NCBI GenBank assembly: GCA_004352715.1
Contig: SCFE01000097.1
Span: forward strand, 1,270,000 to 1,333,999
Source of the DNA: Hofstenia miamia
Lineage: Eukaryota > Xenacoelomorpha > Acoela
Direction: 5' to 3'
Length of the DNA: 64,000 nt
Part shown: positions 24,693 through 36,699 of the stretch, one piece after another
Layout: every line of letters begins with the position of its first letter
Position numbering within the stretch: position 1 is the stretch's first letter
Notes under the pieces: model-generated
What the model saw: only the letters and a program-made list of their open reading frames with translations
What the model was told of the DNA's origin: nothing
The model's database searches: none
Made by a program: the position numbers and the translations under genes

Positions 24693-25319
24693 GTAAACTT
24701 TTTTAGTAATTGGGCGACAACTTTTGCTGCGATTTACCACATGGTTCTTCTCTCCATTGATCGAGTTATCGCCATCAAGTTACCAATTTGGTACAAGAAC
24801 AACAGCAAACCTGTGTTGGCATACAAGATGAGTGCTACCGCAATAATATTTTCAATCATGTTATCATCACCAAACCTTTATAAGTTTAACTTGAAAAAAG
24901 GATTGTGTGTACTAGAAGGAAGTGAGATATTTATATTTTGGTATGTTCGTGTTTATCTAGCAACGTTTGGATTCGTTATTCCATTCGGTATAGTTTTCCT
25001 TTCTAACTTCTTCTTTATTTTCAGCTTAAGACGACGAAATAGAGAAAGTTCTTTTGAGAGAAGGCTGACAATAATGTTGGTTACCAACTGCACAGTATTT
25101 TGCATAATTACAGCAGCTCTAGTAGTTCTGGCATACTACTATTTTAATTCGCAAATCCTTACTCCTTATGACCATGCTATGTTCTTACTTAATGAAAATA
25201 CACAATATCTTTTGGCCTCATTAAATTTTTCTGTAAACTTTCTTTTATATTTCATAAGCGGTGCTGTTTATCGTCTAGCATTTTTTTCATGGTGCAAGCA
25301 GGTGTTCAAAATGTGTTAG
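24693..25319 (+). CDS. Class A GPCR, 3' exon covering TM3 to C-terminus
   Basis: The frame opens after a splice-acceptor-like ATATTTTAG (24684-24692) with an in-frame stop just upstream, so this is an exon and not a full gene. It reads through the end of TM3 with a DRV version of the DRY motif (SIDRVIAIKLP), then TM4, a Cys in the second extracellular loop, a long TM5, a basic third loop (RRRNRESSFERR), TM6, and TM7 ending NFLLYFISG. That N-x-x-x-Y form replaces NPxxY and is common in invertebrate peptide (FMRFamide-type) receptors. A short tail with Cys residues follows. About 209 residues are present; TM1-TM2 must lie in upstream exons that I could not find in the window. Either those are far upstream or this is an orphan exon. 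Ligand unknown; it would couple G proteins at the plasma membrane. Confidence 0.75.
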   Translation, partial: VNFFSNWATTFAAIYHMVLLSIDRVIAIKLPIWYKNNSKPVLAYKMSATAIIFSIMLSSPNLYKFNLKKGLCVLEGSEIFIFWYVRVYLATFGFVIPFGIVFLSNFFFIFSLRRRNRESSFERRLTIMLVTNCTVFCIITAALVVLAYYYFNSQILTPYDHAMFLLNENTQYLLASLNFSVNFLLYFISGAVYRLAFFSWCKQVFKMC

Positions 25320-26439
25320 CTTTCTATATCACTTTAATACTTGTTTCATGAAGTACAACGTCAATTGGTAATCACAAGCATGAAACACGACAATAATACA
25401 TTTTAGACTTTTCCAATATTTGGTTTTCATTACGGTAAGTGTAGGGATACAAGACCGTTAAGCTAATTTGCGTATTTGCATAAACAGGGCTACAGATACA
25501 CACTAATATGATTTACCAATGTTTTAAGCAAATTCCTATCTTTTTCCTAGGTACCATAATAATGGCTAAAATTTGTTTAATTGATTAAATCATATATCTA
25601 CTGAGCTGAGAGATTAAATGTGTATGTAATACGAGACTGACTCATTTTCAACCTAAGTCTTAGGAAATACGAAGACATATAATGAAGTGTTTCTTCTAAA
25701 ATGCATAGGCTACATCAACATCAAAAATCAGTTTAAATGTTTACCAAAAATTCAATATTTATAGTCAGATAAAACTAATTACCGCTTAAAGGCTATTAAA
25801 TGTTGATCATCATGATATCAGTACATTTGACTCCGGCACTTCACATTTTATTGTTGATGCTTTTTCATAATTTTTTTATAATTTAGAACTGAACAATTGA
25901 CAACTATAATTTCAAATGAAAATTTTGATCTCGTATTCCTACACACATTGATTGGATGTCCCAATTTGGGGTCATTTTAAGGGCCCATACCCGGTAATAA
26001 CATTAACATTAGCACTTGTATTCACCCTACCCCTAGGTAATTATTGCAAAAACCGTCCAGCCCTTGTCTATAGTCCTATTTAGAGGGGCACTCAACGGTG
26101 CCCCCTTGACTACGCCCTTGCTCTACACTGTGCACAATGATCGATTGACTTAAGGAGTAGTTATCCAACTTCACAATATTGTTACTAATATCATTTTTAC
26201 AGTACACCTCATTATTATATCAATTCACCCCGACATTCCTTGAAAACTCAGTATTTCCATCTAAGGAGATTTTAAGCATGTCAAATTCCTACCTTGCAAA
26301 TTCGATGAATGTTCTAGACGAATATGGACTTGTGGATTGAATGTTAACGTTGTATGTAAACAAAAATGGTAATAGAAATGAAATATGGAGCTATAACAAT
26401 ACTTTTCCAAAGCCAAAGCAAACATGACGCGTTCGAATC
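25320..26439. other. Noncoding stretch with a small perfect hairpin
   Basis: No gene. At 26085-26104 GGGGCAC and GTGCCCC form a 7-bp perfect stem around a 6-nt loop, inside a C-rich patch that looks like a transposon end. Confidence 0.5.
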
Positions 26440-26692
26440 TTGTGGTCTCATATTACCTACGGTCTTATATTCCTCAACACTAGAAAGCGTTTACTCTTTG
26501 AGAATGAATTTTTATCTGATGTTTCAAATGCGAAACTATAAAATAGAAACAAAACGTCTACAAGTAGAAAATTCAATGAGATTATCAACATAATTGGATG
26601 TATATGTACCTGCTAGTGTTTTTGCTGAATGAATAATGAAGTACACAAAAAAAGCTTAATGGTCATTTTGACCTATTGTAGAGTTTCTAGTG
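26440..26692 (+). repeat. Dispersed repeat of unknown family, copy 2
   Basis: Partner of 18610-18862, same orientation, with many substitutions and small indels. Confidence 0.7.
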
Positions 26693-27243
26693 CAAATTAC
26701 TCTAATATTGCTTTTAAGAAATTATACACTTTTTTCATATTTTCTAGGAGTTAACACTTTGACATTCTCATAATATTACAGCATGTACAATGTACATGCA
26801 TTATTAGTAGATGACAGTTACTGCTCGATATCATTCCCTTAGAATACAGCATTTAGTGTTAACTAACAATCTTGAGGGATGGTAACCAAAAGGCAATGAC
26901 ATTTAATTCATTTAATTTAATAAAGAAAATATAAGTTGTAGTGCTATAGTTTTTGTTATGCTTCATTTGTATTGCTATTTTTAAATTTAAGTTAATTTAA
27001 TTATGGTGCATTTGGCAATCATCAGGTGCTGGAAACCCTGAGGACAAGAATAAATAATGTTCAGCTAACTTCTGATTGCTCCGGTTAATTATTAATACAA
27101 CGAACTTTACAGCATGGGATAATTGTGACAACTGGTAATAGTAAACAAGTTCAGTAATATGTGTATAAATATATAATCTAGTTTCTAGAGTTGCAGTGTT
27201 TTACTTGCGATTTATTATCAGCTGGTCAGATTTATATTGAATT
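26693..27243. other. Noncoding stretch
   Basis: I see no gene or repeat here. Confidence 0.5.
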
Positions 27244-28418
27244 CAGAGGCGGATCTAAGCCCAATTATTGATTGTAATTTCAATTATATAATGATATTAT
27301 ATAATCAGATGTTAGGGGGTTCTGTGGTCATCCCCGGAAATTTTTTAAAAATGCAAGCCTTCAAATGCAATTTGAATTAATAAAACTTGACCCAAAATAC
27401 AGAATTATTGTTATGCAATATAAGTTCTAATCATTTATAGTAATATGTACATCCACTTTAGTCTTACGCACAAAGCATATATAGAGCCTGGGTAATCAGT
27501 GTGAAAAAATTTCTCTCAGTACCATTCAACGTAGATTTCTTGCAAAAATCTACCATTGGTTACTGCCATGTCAAGTATTCTTGAATTTATGCACTTTTTC
27601 CATTACATTTAACCTGTTCACATTTTTGTAAAATGAACTAATTACCAAAACAATTTCAACGGTGATCGCATATTTTTAATAGTTGCTGCAGATCCTAAAG
27701 TTTAATGGGATTATCTTCTGTTTATTGTTCATCTTCATTCAAAATTCCAGATGTTGAGGGTTGAGGATCACTTAATGATAAGGACCTCAATTCTGTTACC
27801 TCACCTGTTACTGCAACATCCACATAAGACCTAAAAATTTCCAAAAATATGCCATCAATTTACATTGTGTACTATGAAAGGTAGTCATCAGCTTCAGTAT
27901 ACTTGTAATTATCAAATTTAAAATAAAATGACATCAGAGGGAATTAGGCAAATATACAAAATTAGAAAAATATGCAAAATTTATGCTTCAATGCTTTTCT
28001 GATGGAAAACATTTCCTTGAATATTTTCATGGAAATTATTTTTAAAATTTCTTATTTCACCAAGAAAATGCCTATTTAGATTTAAAATTGTTCGTTTTTT
28101 TGCTTCAACATCTTAATTCTATTGAATGCTGTATTTAAATTGTTGTTTAAAATGTGGGTGTAACAAATCAGTATCAACAAGTGTATCAGCTACTAATATT
28201 TATGTTGACTGCACATTGTTTTAATACATTAGATTTCAGAGGCTATCAACAATTTAGACTGTTTACAGAAGTTTAATCTGAATCTCATTACCTGATGTGT
28301 TATTTGTTGGTTTGTGTTAAAAAATATTTTTCTCTGTGAGCTCAGTAAAGATAAACCGTCATTAAATGTTTTTAGTATATTATGGAATACAGTGAAATAT
28401 AGTATGGATCCACCCCTG
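27244..28418. mobile_element. Possible hAT-derived element
   Basis: The left end CAGAGGCGGATCTA and the reverse complement of the right end, CAGGGGTGGATCCA, match at 11 of 14 positions and resemble common hAT termini. Near 27755-27850 the minus strand has a short open stretch with DPQPSTSG, the kind of linker found in the N-terminal part of hAT transposases. The flanking 8-mers do not match, so the boundaries are unproven. Confidence 0.4.
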
Positions 28419-29947
28419 AAATGAAAGCTTATGTCCTAGTAAATACATTTGGAAAATTTGGCAAATAATTGTCAAATATTACAAAAATATGCATGATTTT
28501 TGTAAATGGAAGTTTGGTTGAACTATGAAAACCATTGATATTTTAAACGTCATCACTACACAATCATTGCATTTCTTACATAGAATTTATCTAGCTGTAG
28601 GTCAATCAATTCATAAAATTATTTATTCATGAAACATAAATAAAAAATAATACGACGATATTGCAGTTACTACAAATTCAATTTCTTCAGGCGGTCTGAA
28701 TAGTCTTTGTAATGTATGCCAGCACGTTTACAAAAACATCGTGTGAAATATTTTTGAACACGTTCAATCAACGAAATATGCTTTATAGTAGGAGGGCTGA
28801 AAACCTGACTGTTGTACTCAAGCAAAGGTCTAACATATGTTGTAAACGCAATCACTAACAAAACTGGATCTTTGATTGAAAGCACTTTAATATTCAGGAG
28901 GCTCGAGCATATGTTATAGAAGATATCTCAGAATAATTTTCTGAAAACTTCAAATTATCTGATACAGATATGCCTAAATCACGAAACGCATTTAAAACTA
29001 CAAGTTCATTTGAGCCAAAGAAATTTGAAAATTTCGTAATGCTCTCATTCATCCCAAGCGTTAAAACGAAGCATTTTTGATGAGCTAATTGCAGTTGCTA
29101 GAATTTGGACCATTTTTCAAAATTATTGAGAGTAATGCGAAGGTCAGCATTTGATGAAGAACCACGGCTACGTGCACAGTAAAATTTCGCATCATCTGCT
29201 AACAGACTACATTGTGAGTTACCTACTGTACATTCTGTGATATAATTTACATACAAAACAAATGCTAATGGCCCTAGAACCGAGCCTTTTGGAACACCAA
29301 TTGTAACTAGCACAGAAGATGAAATAACATCTTCAACAATTACTTGTTGAGAACATTCAGTGAGAAATGCTTTTATCCACTCTGACAGTTCATATCTTAT
29401 ACCATATCCAAATAACTTGCGTAATAATTTACACTTGAAACAGAATCAAAAGCTTTTGAAAAGTCTGTATAAATACAGTTTACGACAAACTTTTCATCAA
29501 TGGATAAAGCCCAATCGTGTAGGGTATTAAGCAATTGAGTACAAGTAGATTTTGAAAGAATCCGTTTTGTTGGAATGCAATTAGATTTTGTTAAATTTTG
29601 TTTTACCATTAACGTATCTATAAAACTATGAAGTGTCACCTGAATTTAATACAGCACTCTTTTGATAGCAATAGAACTCTTTTAGTGCATCAACATATTC
29701 CTTAGCAGCCTGGTGATAAGGGATTGATCTCTTTTTAAACATTTTCCATTTAAATGATCTTAATTGCTGATTTTTTTTTTAGAGCAAGAGTCAATTAATT
29801 TACTCAAATGAACAGATGAGTTTAGGGAACAGTTTGGTGAAATGTAAGCATTCATGACTGTATTTCTGCGATTTTGGCAATAAGACATCAAGGCAGACAC
29901 TGCTTACATCTAGAGAAACATTATGTGCAACAGTTACACACGTAGAG
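28364..29947. repeat. 1584-bp block, copy 1 of an exact tandem duplication
   Basis: Identical wherever compared to 29949-31532, at a constant offset of 1585, including three identical predicted protein segments. The copies are separated only by a single N at 29948. This is most simply two overlapping contigs joined without merging. Confidence 0.9.
28670..29642 (-). pseudogene. LINE reverse transcriptase, duplicate copy
   Basis: Contains FSKAFDSV (RT motif A region), GVPKGSVLGPLAFVLYVNYI (motif B), LLADDAKFY with the catalytic ADD, and a C-terminal thumb segment with TYVRPLLEYNSQVFSP. The frame shifts between these pieces. It is the artefactual or duplicated copy of 30255-31227. Confidence 0.8.
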
Positions 29948-29948
29948 N

Positions 29949-31532
29949 AAATGTTTTTAGTATATTATGGAATACAGTGAAATATAGTATGGATCCACCC
30001 CTGAAATGAAAGCTTATGTCCTAGTAAATACATTTGGAAAATTTGGCAAATAATTGTCAAATATTACAAAAATATGCATGATTTTTGTAAATGGAAGTTT
30101 GGTTGAACTATGAAAACCATTGATATTTTAAACGTCATCACTACACAATCATTGCATTTCTTACATAGAATTTATCTAGCTGTAGGTCAATCAATTCATA
30201 AAATTATTTATTCATGAAACATAAATAAAAAATAATACGACGATATTGCAGTTACTACAAATTCAATTTCTTCAGGCGGTCTGAATAGTCTTTGTAATGT
30301 ATGCCAGCACGTTTACAAAAACATCGTGTGAAATATTTTTGAACACGTTCAATCAACGAAATATGCTTTATAGTAGGAGGGCTGAAAACCTGACTGTTGT
30401 ACTCAAGCAAAGGTCTAACATATGTTGTAAACGCAATCACTAACAAAACTGGATCTTTGATTGAAAGCACTTTAATATTCAGGAGGCTCGAGCATATGTT
30501 ATAGAAGATATCTCAGAATAATTTTCTGAAAACTTCAAATTATCTGATACAGATATGCCTAAATCACGAAACGCATTTAAAACTACAAGTTCATTTGAGC
30601 CAAAGAAATTTGAAAATTTCGTAATGCTCTCATTCATCCCAAGCGTTAAAACGAAGCATTTTTGATGAGCTAATTGCAGTTGCTAGAATTTGGACCATTT
30701 TTCAAAATTATTGAGAGTAATGCGAAGGTCAGCATTTGATGAAGAACCACGGCTACGTGCACAGTAAAATTTCGCATCATCTGCTAACAGACTACATTGT
30801 GAGTTACCTACTGTACATTCTGTGATATAATTTACATACAAAACAAATGCTAATGGCCCTAGAACCGAGCCTTTTGGAACACCAATTGTAACTAGCACAG
30901 AAGATGAAATAACATCTTCAACAATTACTTGTTGAGAACATTCAGTGAGAAATGCTTTTATCCACTCTGACAGTTCATATCTTATACCATATCCAAATAA
31001 CTTGCGTAATAATTTACACTTGAAACAGAATCAAAAGCTTTTGAAAAGTCTGTATAAATACAGTTTACGACAAACTTTTCATCAATGGATAAAGCCCAAT
31101 CGTGTAGGGTATTAAGCAATTGAGTACAAGTAGATTTTGAAAGAATCCGTTTTGTTGGAATGCAATTAGATTTTGTTAAATTTTGTTTTACCATTAACGT
31201 ATCTATAAAACTATGAAGTGTCACCTGAATTTAATACAGCACTCTTTTGATAGCAATAGAACTCTTTTAGTGCATCAACATATTCCTTAGCAGCCTGGTG
31301 ATAAGGGATTGATCTCTTTTTAAACATTTTCCATTTAAATGATCTTAATTGCTGATTTTTTTTTTAGAGCAAGAGTCAATTAATTTACTCAAATGAACAG
31401 ATGAGTTTAGGGAACAGTTTGGTGAAATGTAAGCATTCATGACTGTATTTCTGCGATTTTGGCAATAAGACATCAAGGCAGACACTGCTTACATCTAGAG
31501 AAACATTATGTGCAACAGTTACACACGTAGAG
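29949..31532. repeat. 1584-bp block, copy 2 of an exact tandem duplication
   Basis: Second copy of 28364-29947. This copy continues without a break into the 5' half of the LINE, so it is the one in correct context on that side. Confidence 0.9.
30255..31227 (-). pseudogene. LINE reverse transcriptase
   Basis: Same motifs as the copy at 28670-29642, continuous upstream with the linker and endonuclease. The catalytic ADD is present, but the domain is split over at least three frames, so no active enzyme is encoded. Confidence 0.85.
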
Positions 31533-31719
31533 AGTTATGGGCGAAAATTAAAACACCGCCATATCCGTCAAATCTATTGCATCTGTGAACGTCGTACACT
31601 GTATTGTCAATTAATAGTGAATGAGGTATGTTAGGACGAAGCCATGTCTCTGTTATCATCACAATGTCATATTTTTCTACTAACAACAAAGCATGTAAAC
31701 TATCCAGCTTATTTGACAA
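31519..31719 (-). pseudogene. LINE AP-like endonuclease, N-terminal part
   Basis: DIVMITETWL (with the catalytic Glu of the endonuclease/exonuclease/phosphatase fold) and a HRCNRFDGYGGV segment are visible. The rest of the roughly 220-residue domain is absent before the RT linker begins, so an internal deletion removed the catalytic His/Asp part. Confidence 0.75.
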
Positions 31720-32168
31720 AGCGAGCGAGCATTAAAAAATACACATGAGATAATAGATTATTTTGCTGAAAAATCATCACTTATATGAATAATCTTTTTC
31801 TTTAGGCTTAAATCATAAGAATCGTCTAGTCAATCTACATTTAATTGTTTTTTATGAACATAAAGCTTTAAGTTTCTGATTTTTATCCCTGAATTCTCTA
31901 CACCTTCATTATGAATAATATATCTTTAAGCTAAAATTTTGTTTCTATCTCTCTATCTGCCGAGCTAGCGCATTTTTGATAGATACACGTGCCTCAATTT
32001 GTTTTACTTTATATGCATTACCATGATTGGTGTTGTTGATTCGGATCGTAGCTTACATTGTCGATCGAGATCTTCTATGTCAGAATAATCAGAACCTAAT
32101 TGATTAAGGACGTCAAAAATTCGGGTTTTATTAGCCATCAATCATTCAGATGGCATTCCAATATTTTC

Positions 32169-32612
32169 TTACATTCCAAAAACCAGAACACAGTTTAAAT
32201 TTTTATTTTGTTTCTTTGGTAAAGTAATATTCTTACTAGTGTGAACACTACTAGATGAAGCAAAGATATAGTTTTTCATTGATTCGTTCAATAACTTTAT
32301 TTCCTTATTCAATTCTTCAATCTTGATGTTGATAGCTGAAGTAACATTTTCATGACTATGAGTAAATTTTTCCGAAATATCCCTCATACAATTTGCAAAT
32401 CAAGTGTATGAGTCCTTCCTATTGCCATCAGAACATACATTGCGAAATATTAGTATTTGACCCATAAGTTTGCTGAGGACATCCGATTGCGCATTTGTGA
32501 AACCTGAACAGGGCTTGGTTATGTGATACAAAGCATCACAAAAAGCACAGGTAAAAGCTCTTTTCTTACATTTGCATCTACACGTATAACACACTTTTTT
32601 AACAATTGTCAT
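32169..32612 (-). pseudogene. LINE ORF1 with PHD-like zinc motif
   Basis: CYTCRCKCKKRAFTCAFCDA followed by YHITKPCSGF gives the Cys/His spacing of PHD-like fingers found in CR1-group ORF1 proteins. A second segment (32387-32169) is a Lys/Glu-rich helix compatible with a coiled coil. The two segments are in different states of decay. Such proteins bind RNA in the LINE particle. Confidence 0.65.
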
Positions 32613-32690
32613 TGTATTTTGAAAAATATGTGAAGATAAGTTTTATTTAACACTTAATATTTGTATTTGTGAAATTTTTTGGGACTGTTT

Positions 32691-34337
32691 CTTTTGATGA
32701 GACTATAGGGCCCAAAAATATTTAGTTCCATCCCGGCAGAATTTAAAGGCACTGATACAGTTGTGAAAATGTAATTAAATTGAACCACTGAATTCCCTTA
32801 GTACAATGTAAAAATTCATTAGGGAAACAGAAGATCAAATTTGAGTTTATCTGCAATCCCAATGAAATATATACATTTTTATGTGATGTTTATCAAAGTT
32901 AGTTATTTTAATTACATTAAAATTTTTGGATTTTAGATTTTTTGCTTGTCTTCTCATGAATATATATTTGATAGTTTAGTTACACCATCGTATTTTGTTT
33001 ATATTTTTATTTATATCAAATGTAAGCTTAAGTGTCTTCCAACTACTGGGATTTGAATTAAGCCCTATTCCCAGAGTCACAGTTTTGGTATTGCTGCCTG
33101 GGCTTGTAAGTTCAAAATAGGCTCAAATTTTATAGATTGGAGTTTTCTAAAAATTAAGCTTGCAGATTATTTAAACTTTTAACATGTATTTGATTAAGCC
33201 AACCTTCAACTTCAATTCTGGAACTACTTAAATTTACGTCAACTCATTACAGAAAGGTCAACAAATAGTTGAAAGTTGACAGAATAGAACATCAATGAAA
33301 ATCTGTAAGCAACAAGATAATTTGGAATGAATAATACATTTCAATGGCTTCAGAATAGGTTTAGAACTATACAAGAAATTTGTATTTGAATAGATGATGT
33401 GCTATGTAGGTTGGAAGGAATGGAAATGAAAACCATTATTTTATTCTCAGGTGTCAATGACCGATTTATTAGAATAGAACTTGAAAGTTTACAATGTCAA
33501 ACAAAGAATAGTTATTGCAACAATGAAAATATCACATATGATGAAGTGATACAGAAGGCTAGTTTCTTCAACAATGATCCAGAAGGTGAATGTCTGCTCT
33601 CATTGTGACCAAACTGAAAGAGGGTCATTTGACGTTATCCCAAAATAGTTAATAATTAGTTATTTGTTAAAATAAAATTAAGAAATTTTCACAAATGAAA
33701 TTCAAACTATTAACCTTTTACCAAATAGTCAAGGACAAAAAGAGTTTAGTTCTCTCCCAGCAGAAGATTTAAATGCGCACTGAACTCATTTGTCATAATA
33801 AAATTACTAAACAGGTACATTTTTGTTTGAAATTTAAATTGAACAAACTTGATTAGTGTACTTGGAAAAGCGCCAAATCTTACAATAAAAGCAGAAGAGA
33901 AAAAAACAATTAAGGAAAAGTATCAAAAAGTCTGTTATTAAATAGCTCTCTAATTATTGCTACTTTAACCTCTTAACTTTTTCTGCTTGAATCGAATATA
34001 ACCAATTTCTTTTTAGGTTCACACACGGAGAATGTGTTGCAGTACTTTTCTAGATTTTCGTCTTTATGTATAATTGAGTTATTTTCTTTCATACAAGAAA
34101 TAGACGATTTTTTCTTGATGAGTCAACTGAGATAAAGTAACAGAACTCTTTGAAGTTGCGTTCTTTACACTGTCTTTGGTCACCATCTAGCATTGCCACA
34201 ATACAAGAGCAGGGAAAACTTAAGTAATATGATCCATTATACAAGCCAGAAATCAGTAATTAATAATAATTTTGCACACTACACTGCATGATTGAGAAGC
34301 TAGACAAATAGGACTATCCCCAAGTTTTCGGGACTGA
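32691..34337. other. Noncoding stretch
   Basis: A 69-codon frame at 33399-33608 has balanced composition but no recognised motif. Nothing else is supported. Confidence 0.45.
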
Positions 34338-35192
34338 GTGGTGAATCAGAAAACAAATTATCCAGTGACAATTGGAATAGCAAAAGCCGGAGCAATTAGA
34401 GGAACAGATAAGGCCAGAAAAGACTTAATGAACAAGAAACTATTCATCTGCAAGCCACCCCAACAAATAAAACTGCCAATATCAAAGGAACATTCATATG
34501 CAGGGGACCTACGGAAAGCAGAGCAAATAATACAAGACTCAGCGTACATGAAGTCGAAAAAAATATCAACTGATAGCGATAATGCGGAGAGGATATACAT
34601 ACACGGAGAAATAAGCTCCTACCACCTACTCAAAGATGGAAAAGAGATCTACAAACAGATTGAAGTGGCTAAAGAAGCCATAGATTCGACAACAACAAGA
34701 ATGATGATACTACATGCAGGTATAAATGACATCGTCTATCTAGACTTATGGGAAGAGAAGTATAAGTACTATGATATATCAAAAAGAATAGAGATTATCA
34801 TGATGATAATGGCAAACATAAATGACCCCATTAAAATGACAGAAAGAGACATAAAAGAAAATTTTAGCTTCTTTTTCAAGGAAATTGCAAACTCCATGAA
34901 GCTAGCAAAAGTATTCGAGTTCTTTTCCCCAGAAAGCGAGCTCAATACGCCACTGGCACACTTAGCAATGGTGGATGCCCATATGACTATGATGATCGCA
35001 TTAAAAGGCATATGGCATTGCAAAAAGTATTTTGATATCTTCAGCAAAAGACTGAACAAGCTCCGCATGATGATAATGGCGAATACAGCTCTGAGCGAAA
35101 TGAAATACTTGCATTGTAAGGAAATGGAATCAACAGGAATGGAAATCATCCTTATAATGGCACATGGAGAGAGAGCGGAGTTGATCAAGTAA
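34338..35192 (+). CDS. Unrecognised 284-codon ORF, repeat family RX, copy 1
   Basis: An open frame of 284 codons, long for this AT-rich DNA. The initiator is read as GTG, so the true start is unknown and may lie further in. I do not recognise the family. A MILHAGINDI segment (about residue 120) faintly recalls SGNH hydrolase-like proteins, but other blocks are absent. The C-terminal half is helical, with MMIMAN-type repeats and a Phe-rich NFSFFFKEIAN segment. A diverged copy at 51885-52690 shares NLSFFFKDV..., LAKVFKF and the CKK(Y/F)FDIF segment. Conservation continues past the stop codon. It is therefore the ORF of a repeated element, not a host gene. Its role is unknown; a gag-like or accessory protein is possible. 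Confidence 0.5.
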   Translation: MVNQKTNYPVTIGIAKAGAIRGTDKARKDLMNKKLFICKPPQQIKLPISKEHSYAGDLRKAEQIIQDSAYMKSKKISTDSDNAERIYIHGEISSYHLLKDGKEIYKQIEVAKEAIDSTTTRMMILHAGINDIVYLDLWEEKYKYYDISKRIEIIMMIMANINDPIKMTERDIKENFSFFFKEIANSMKLAKVFEFFSPESELNTPLAHLAMVDAHMTMMIALKGIWHCKKYFDIFSKRLNKLRMMIMANTALSEMKYLHCKEMESTGMEIILIMAHGERAELIK

Positions 35193-36699
35193 AAAGCCAA
35201 GCTAATTACAATTTTATTTAGAATATTTTATTTGTAAAAATCTATAATCGATTTTGTTTTAAAACAGGTCATAAAAAAGATTATTGCAAAAAATAGTTTG
35301 GCTGAAAGTTATTCACTTTACTTTGATCGAAATGAGCCAAAGGAATTGCTCTAAATTGGCCTGCATTTTTATAACATCAGGAAATCTTTCTGCATCATGA
35401 AGCAATACGCATTGTAGTGCTTACTTTCTTTAAAGGAAATGTTTGCTAGATTTTGGGGCAATTTGCATTTTATTCGCCCATATATTTTCTTGAGAAGTCA
35501 TATTTAGCGATTGCTCTAAATTGGTCTGCATTTTAACGTCGTCACAAAATCATGATTGATTAGAATACGTGATTGGTAGCAAGAAAGTTATGAAACACGT
35601 CACATTGTTAATGATCTCGGTGGTTAGAATTGCGATTTTACCAAAATGTGACAGATCAAGCGTGACCAATCACACAGTCCAACCTTAGTGTAAAAGAACA
35701 ATGCAAAATATTTTAATTCAATACAATAACCCAAACCAAAAGTATCCATGATATTTATTGTTTAAATCAATTAGAAACATTTGTACATTCAAGCAGTACC
35801 ATAAACAGAAATATATTTGAGTAATGTTCCTATCTGGTATATTTTTTGCGCTTTTTTACCTCACGCCTTCCTTGTACAATATTCTTAATTATAAAATGGT
35901 AGCCATTTGTTCTACGGTTTTCTGTTCTAGGAAGATTTTAACAATTGTGAATGAAAGACGAATTTTTTCTTTGAATGTGCTACCAACTCATTCAAAAAAT
36001 TAAATATAACGTGGATATTTTGAAATAAATTTTAAGAAACTTTGATCAATATAAATGTGATTTCCATCAGCTGCCATTTTCTGTTCTAAATTTCTACTCT
36101 AAGTTTCTCAATCTTGAAAAACTTGTAATTTATCTCAAGTTTTCTATCATCAACATGTCTTCAATTGTAAAAATCGACAAAATTCTTATTGAATATTTTG
36201 AAATGCACGATTTATTACTGCCTTACTGAAAATTTGTAAATATTTGAATTAATACAAACTATTGGATTTTGAGCACCGTCTTGCAGAACAATTATTTTCT
36301 CTTTAAAGAAATTTTAAACAACTACAACAATAACCTATTATTGGAGAAAAAACTTCAGAAATCATTTTTTCTTGAAAATGATTTACTAAAAGAACTGCAG
36401 GACTAATCTTATTTTTATAATAATATTACAGATAAATTTTTGAGAATTTGGATACACAAAAAATATTTGCTTGGCTAACTTTTGCATATACAAACCACCA
36501 CTGCATTTAACTTTAACTTTGCTCTATTATTTGATGTGTGGTTTTGCTATAAACATGCATTTATTTTGTTCAGCTAGCAAAAACTTTAGTTTATTTTTCT
36601 GAACATTACTGTTAATAAATTAACAAATTGTTAATTATGCTGCAAATGAGAAATGCTTGTATCACTGATGATTGAAGAGGAAAAATGCAATCATGTTAA
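35193..36699. other. Noncoding stretch; start is the 3' flank of repeat RX
   Basis: 35200-35340 is similar to 52690-52940 (AAAACAGGTCA..., GCTGAAAGTT..., CACTT...ACTTT). Beyond that it is AT-rich without genes. Confidence 0.5.

Larger units (their letters stand above)
28620..32690 (-). mobile_element. CR1-type LINE, minus strand, defective
   Basis: From 5' to 3' on the minus strand: ORF1 with a PHD-like zinc motif (32612-32169), a partial endonuclease (31719-31519), a linker, and a reverse transcriptase with 3' UTR present twice because of the assembly duplication. The probable true order is one RT. The 3' flank has short ATTTATTCATGAAA-type repeats as in CR1 tails. Missing endonuclease sequence and many frame breaks make it non-functional. 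Confidence 0.8.

Noticed and set aside
34769-35200. 143-codon minus-strand frame
   Set aside because: Antisense shadow of the RX ORF; hydrophobic composition follows from the complementary codons.
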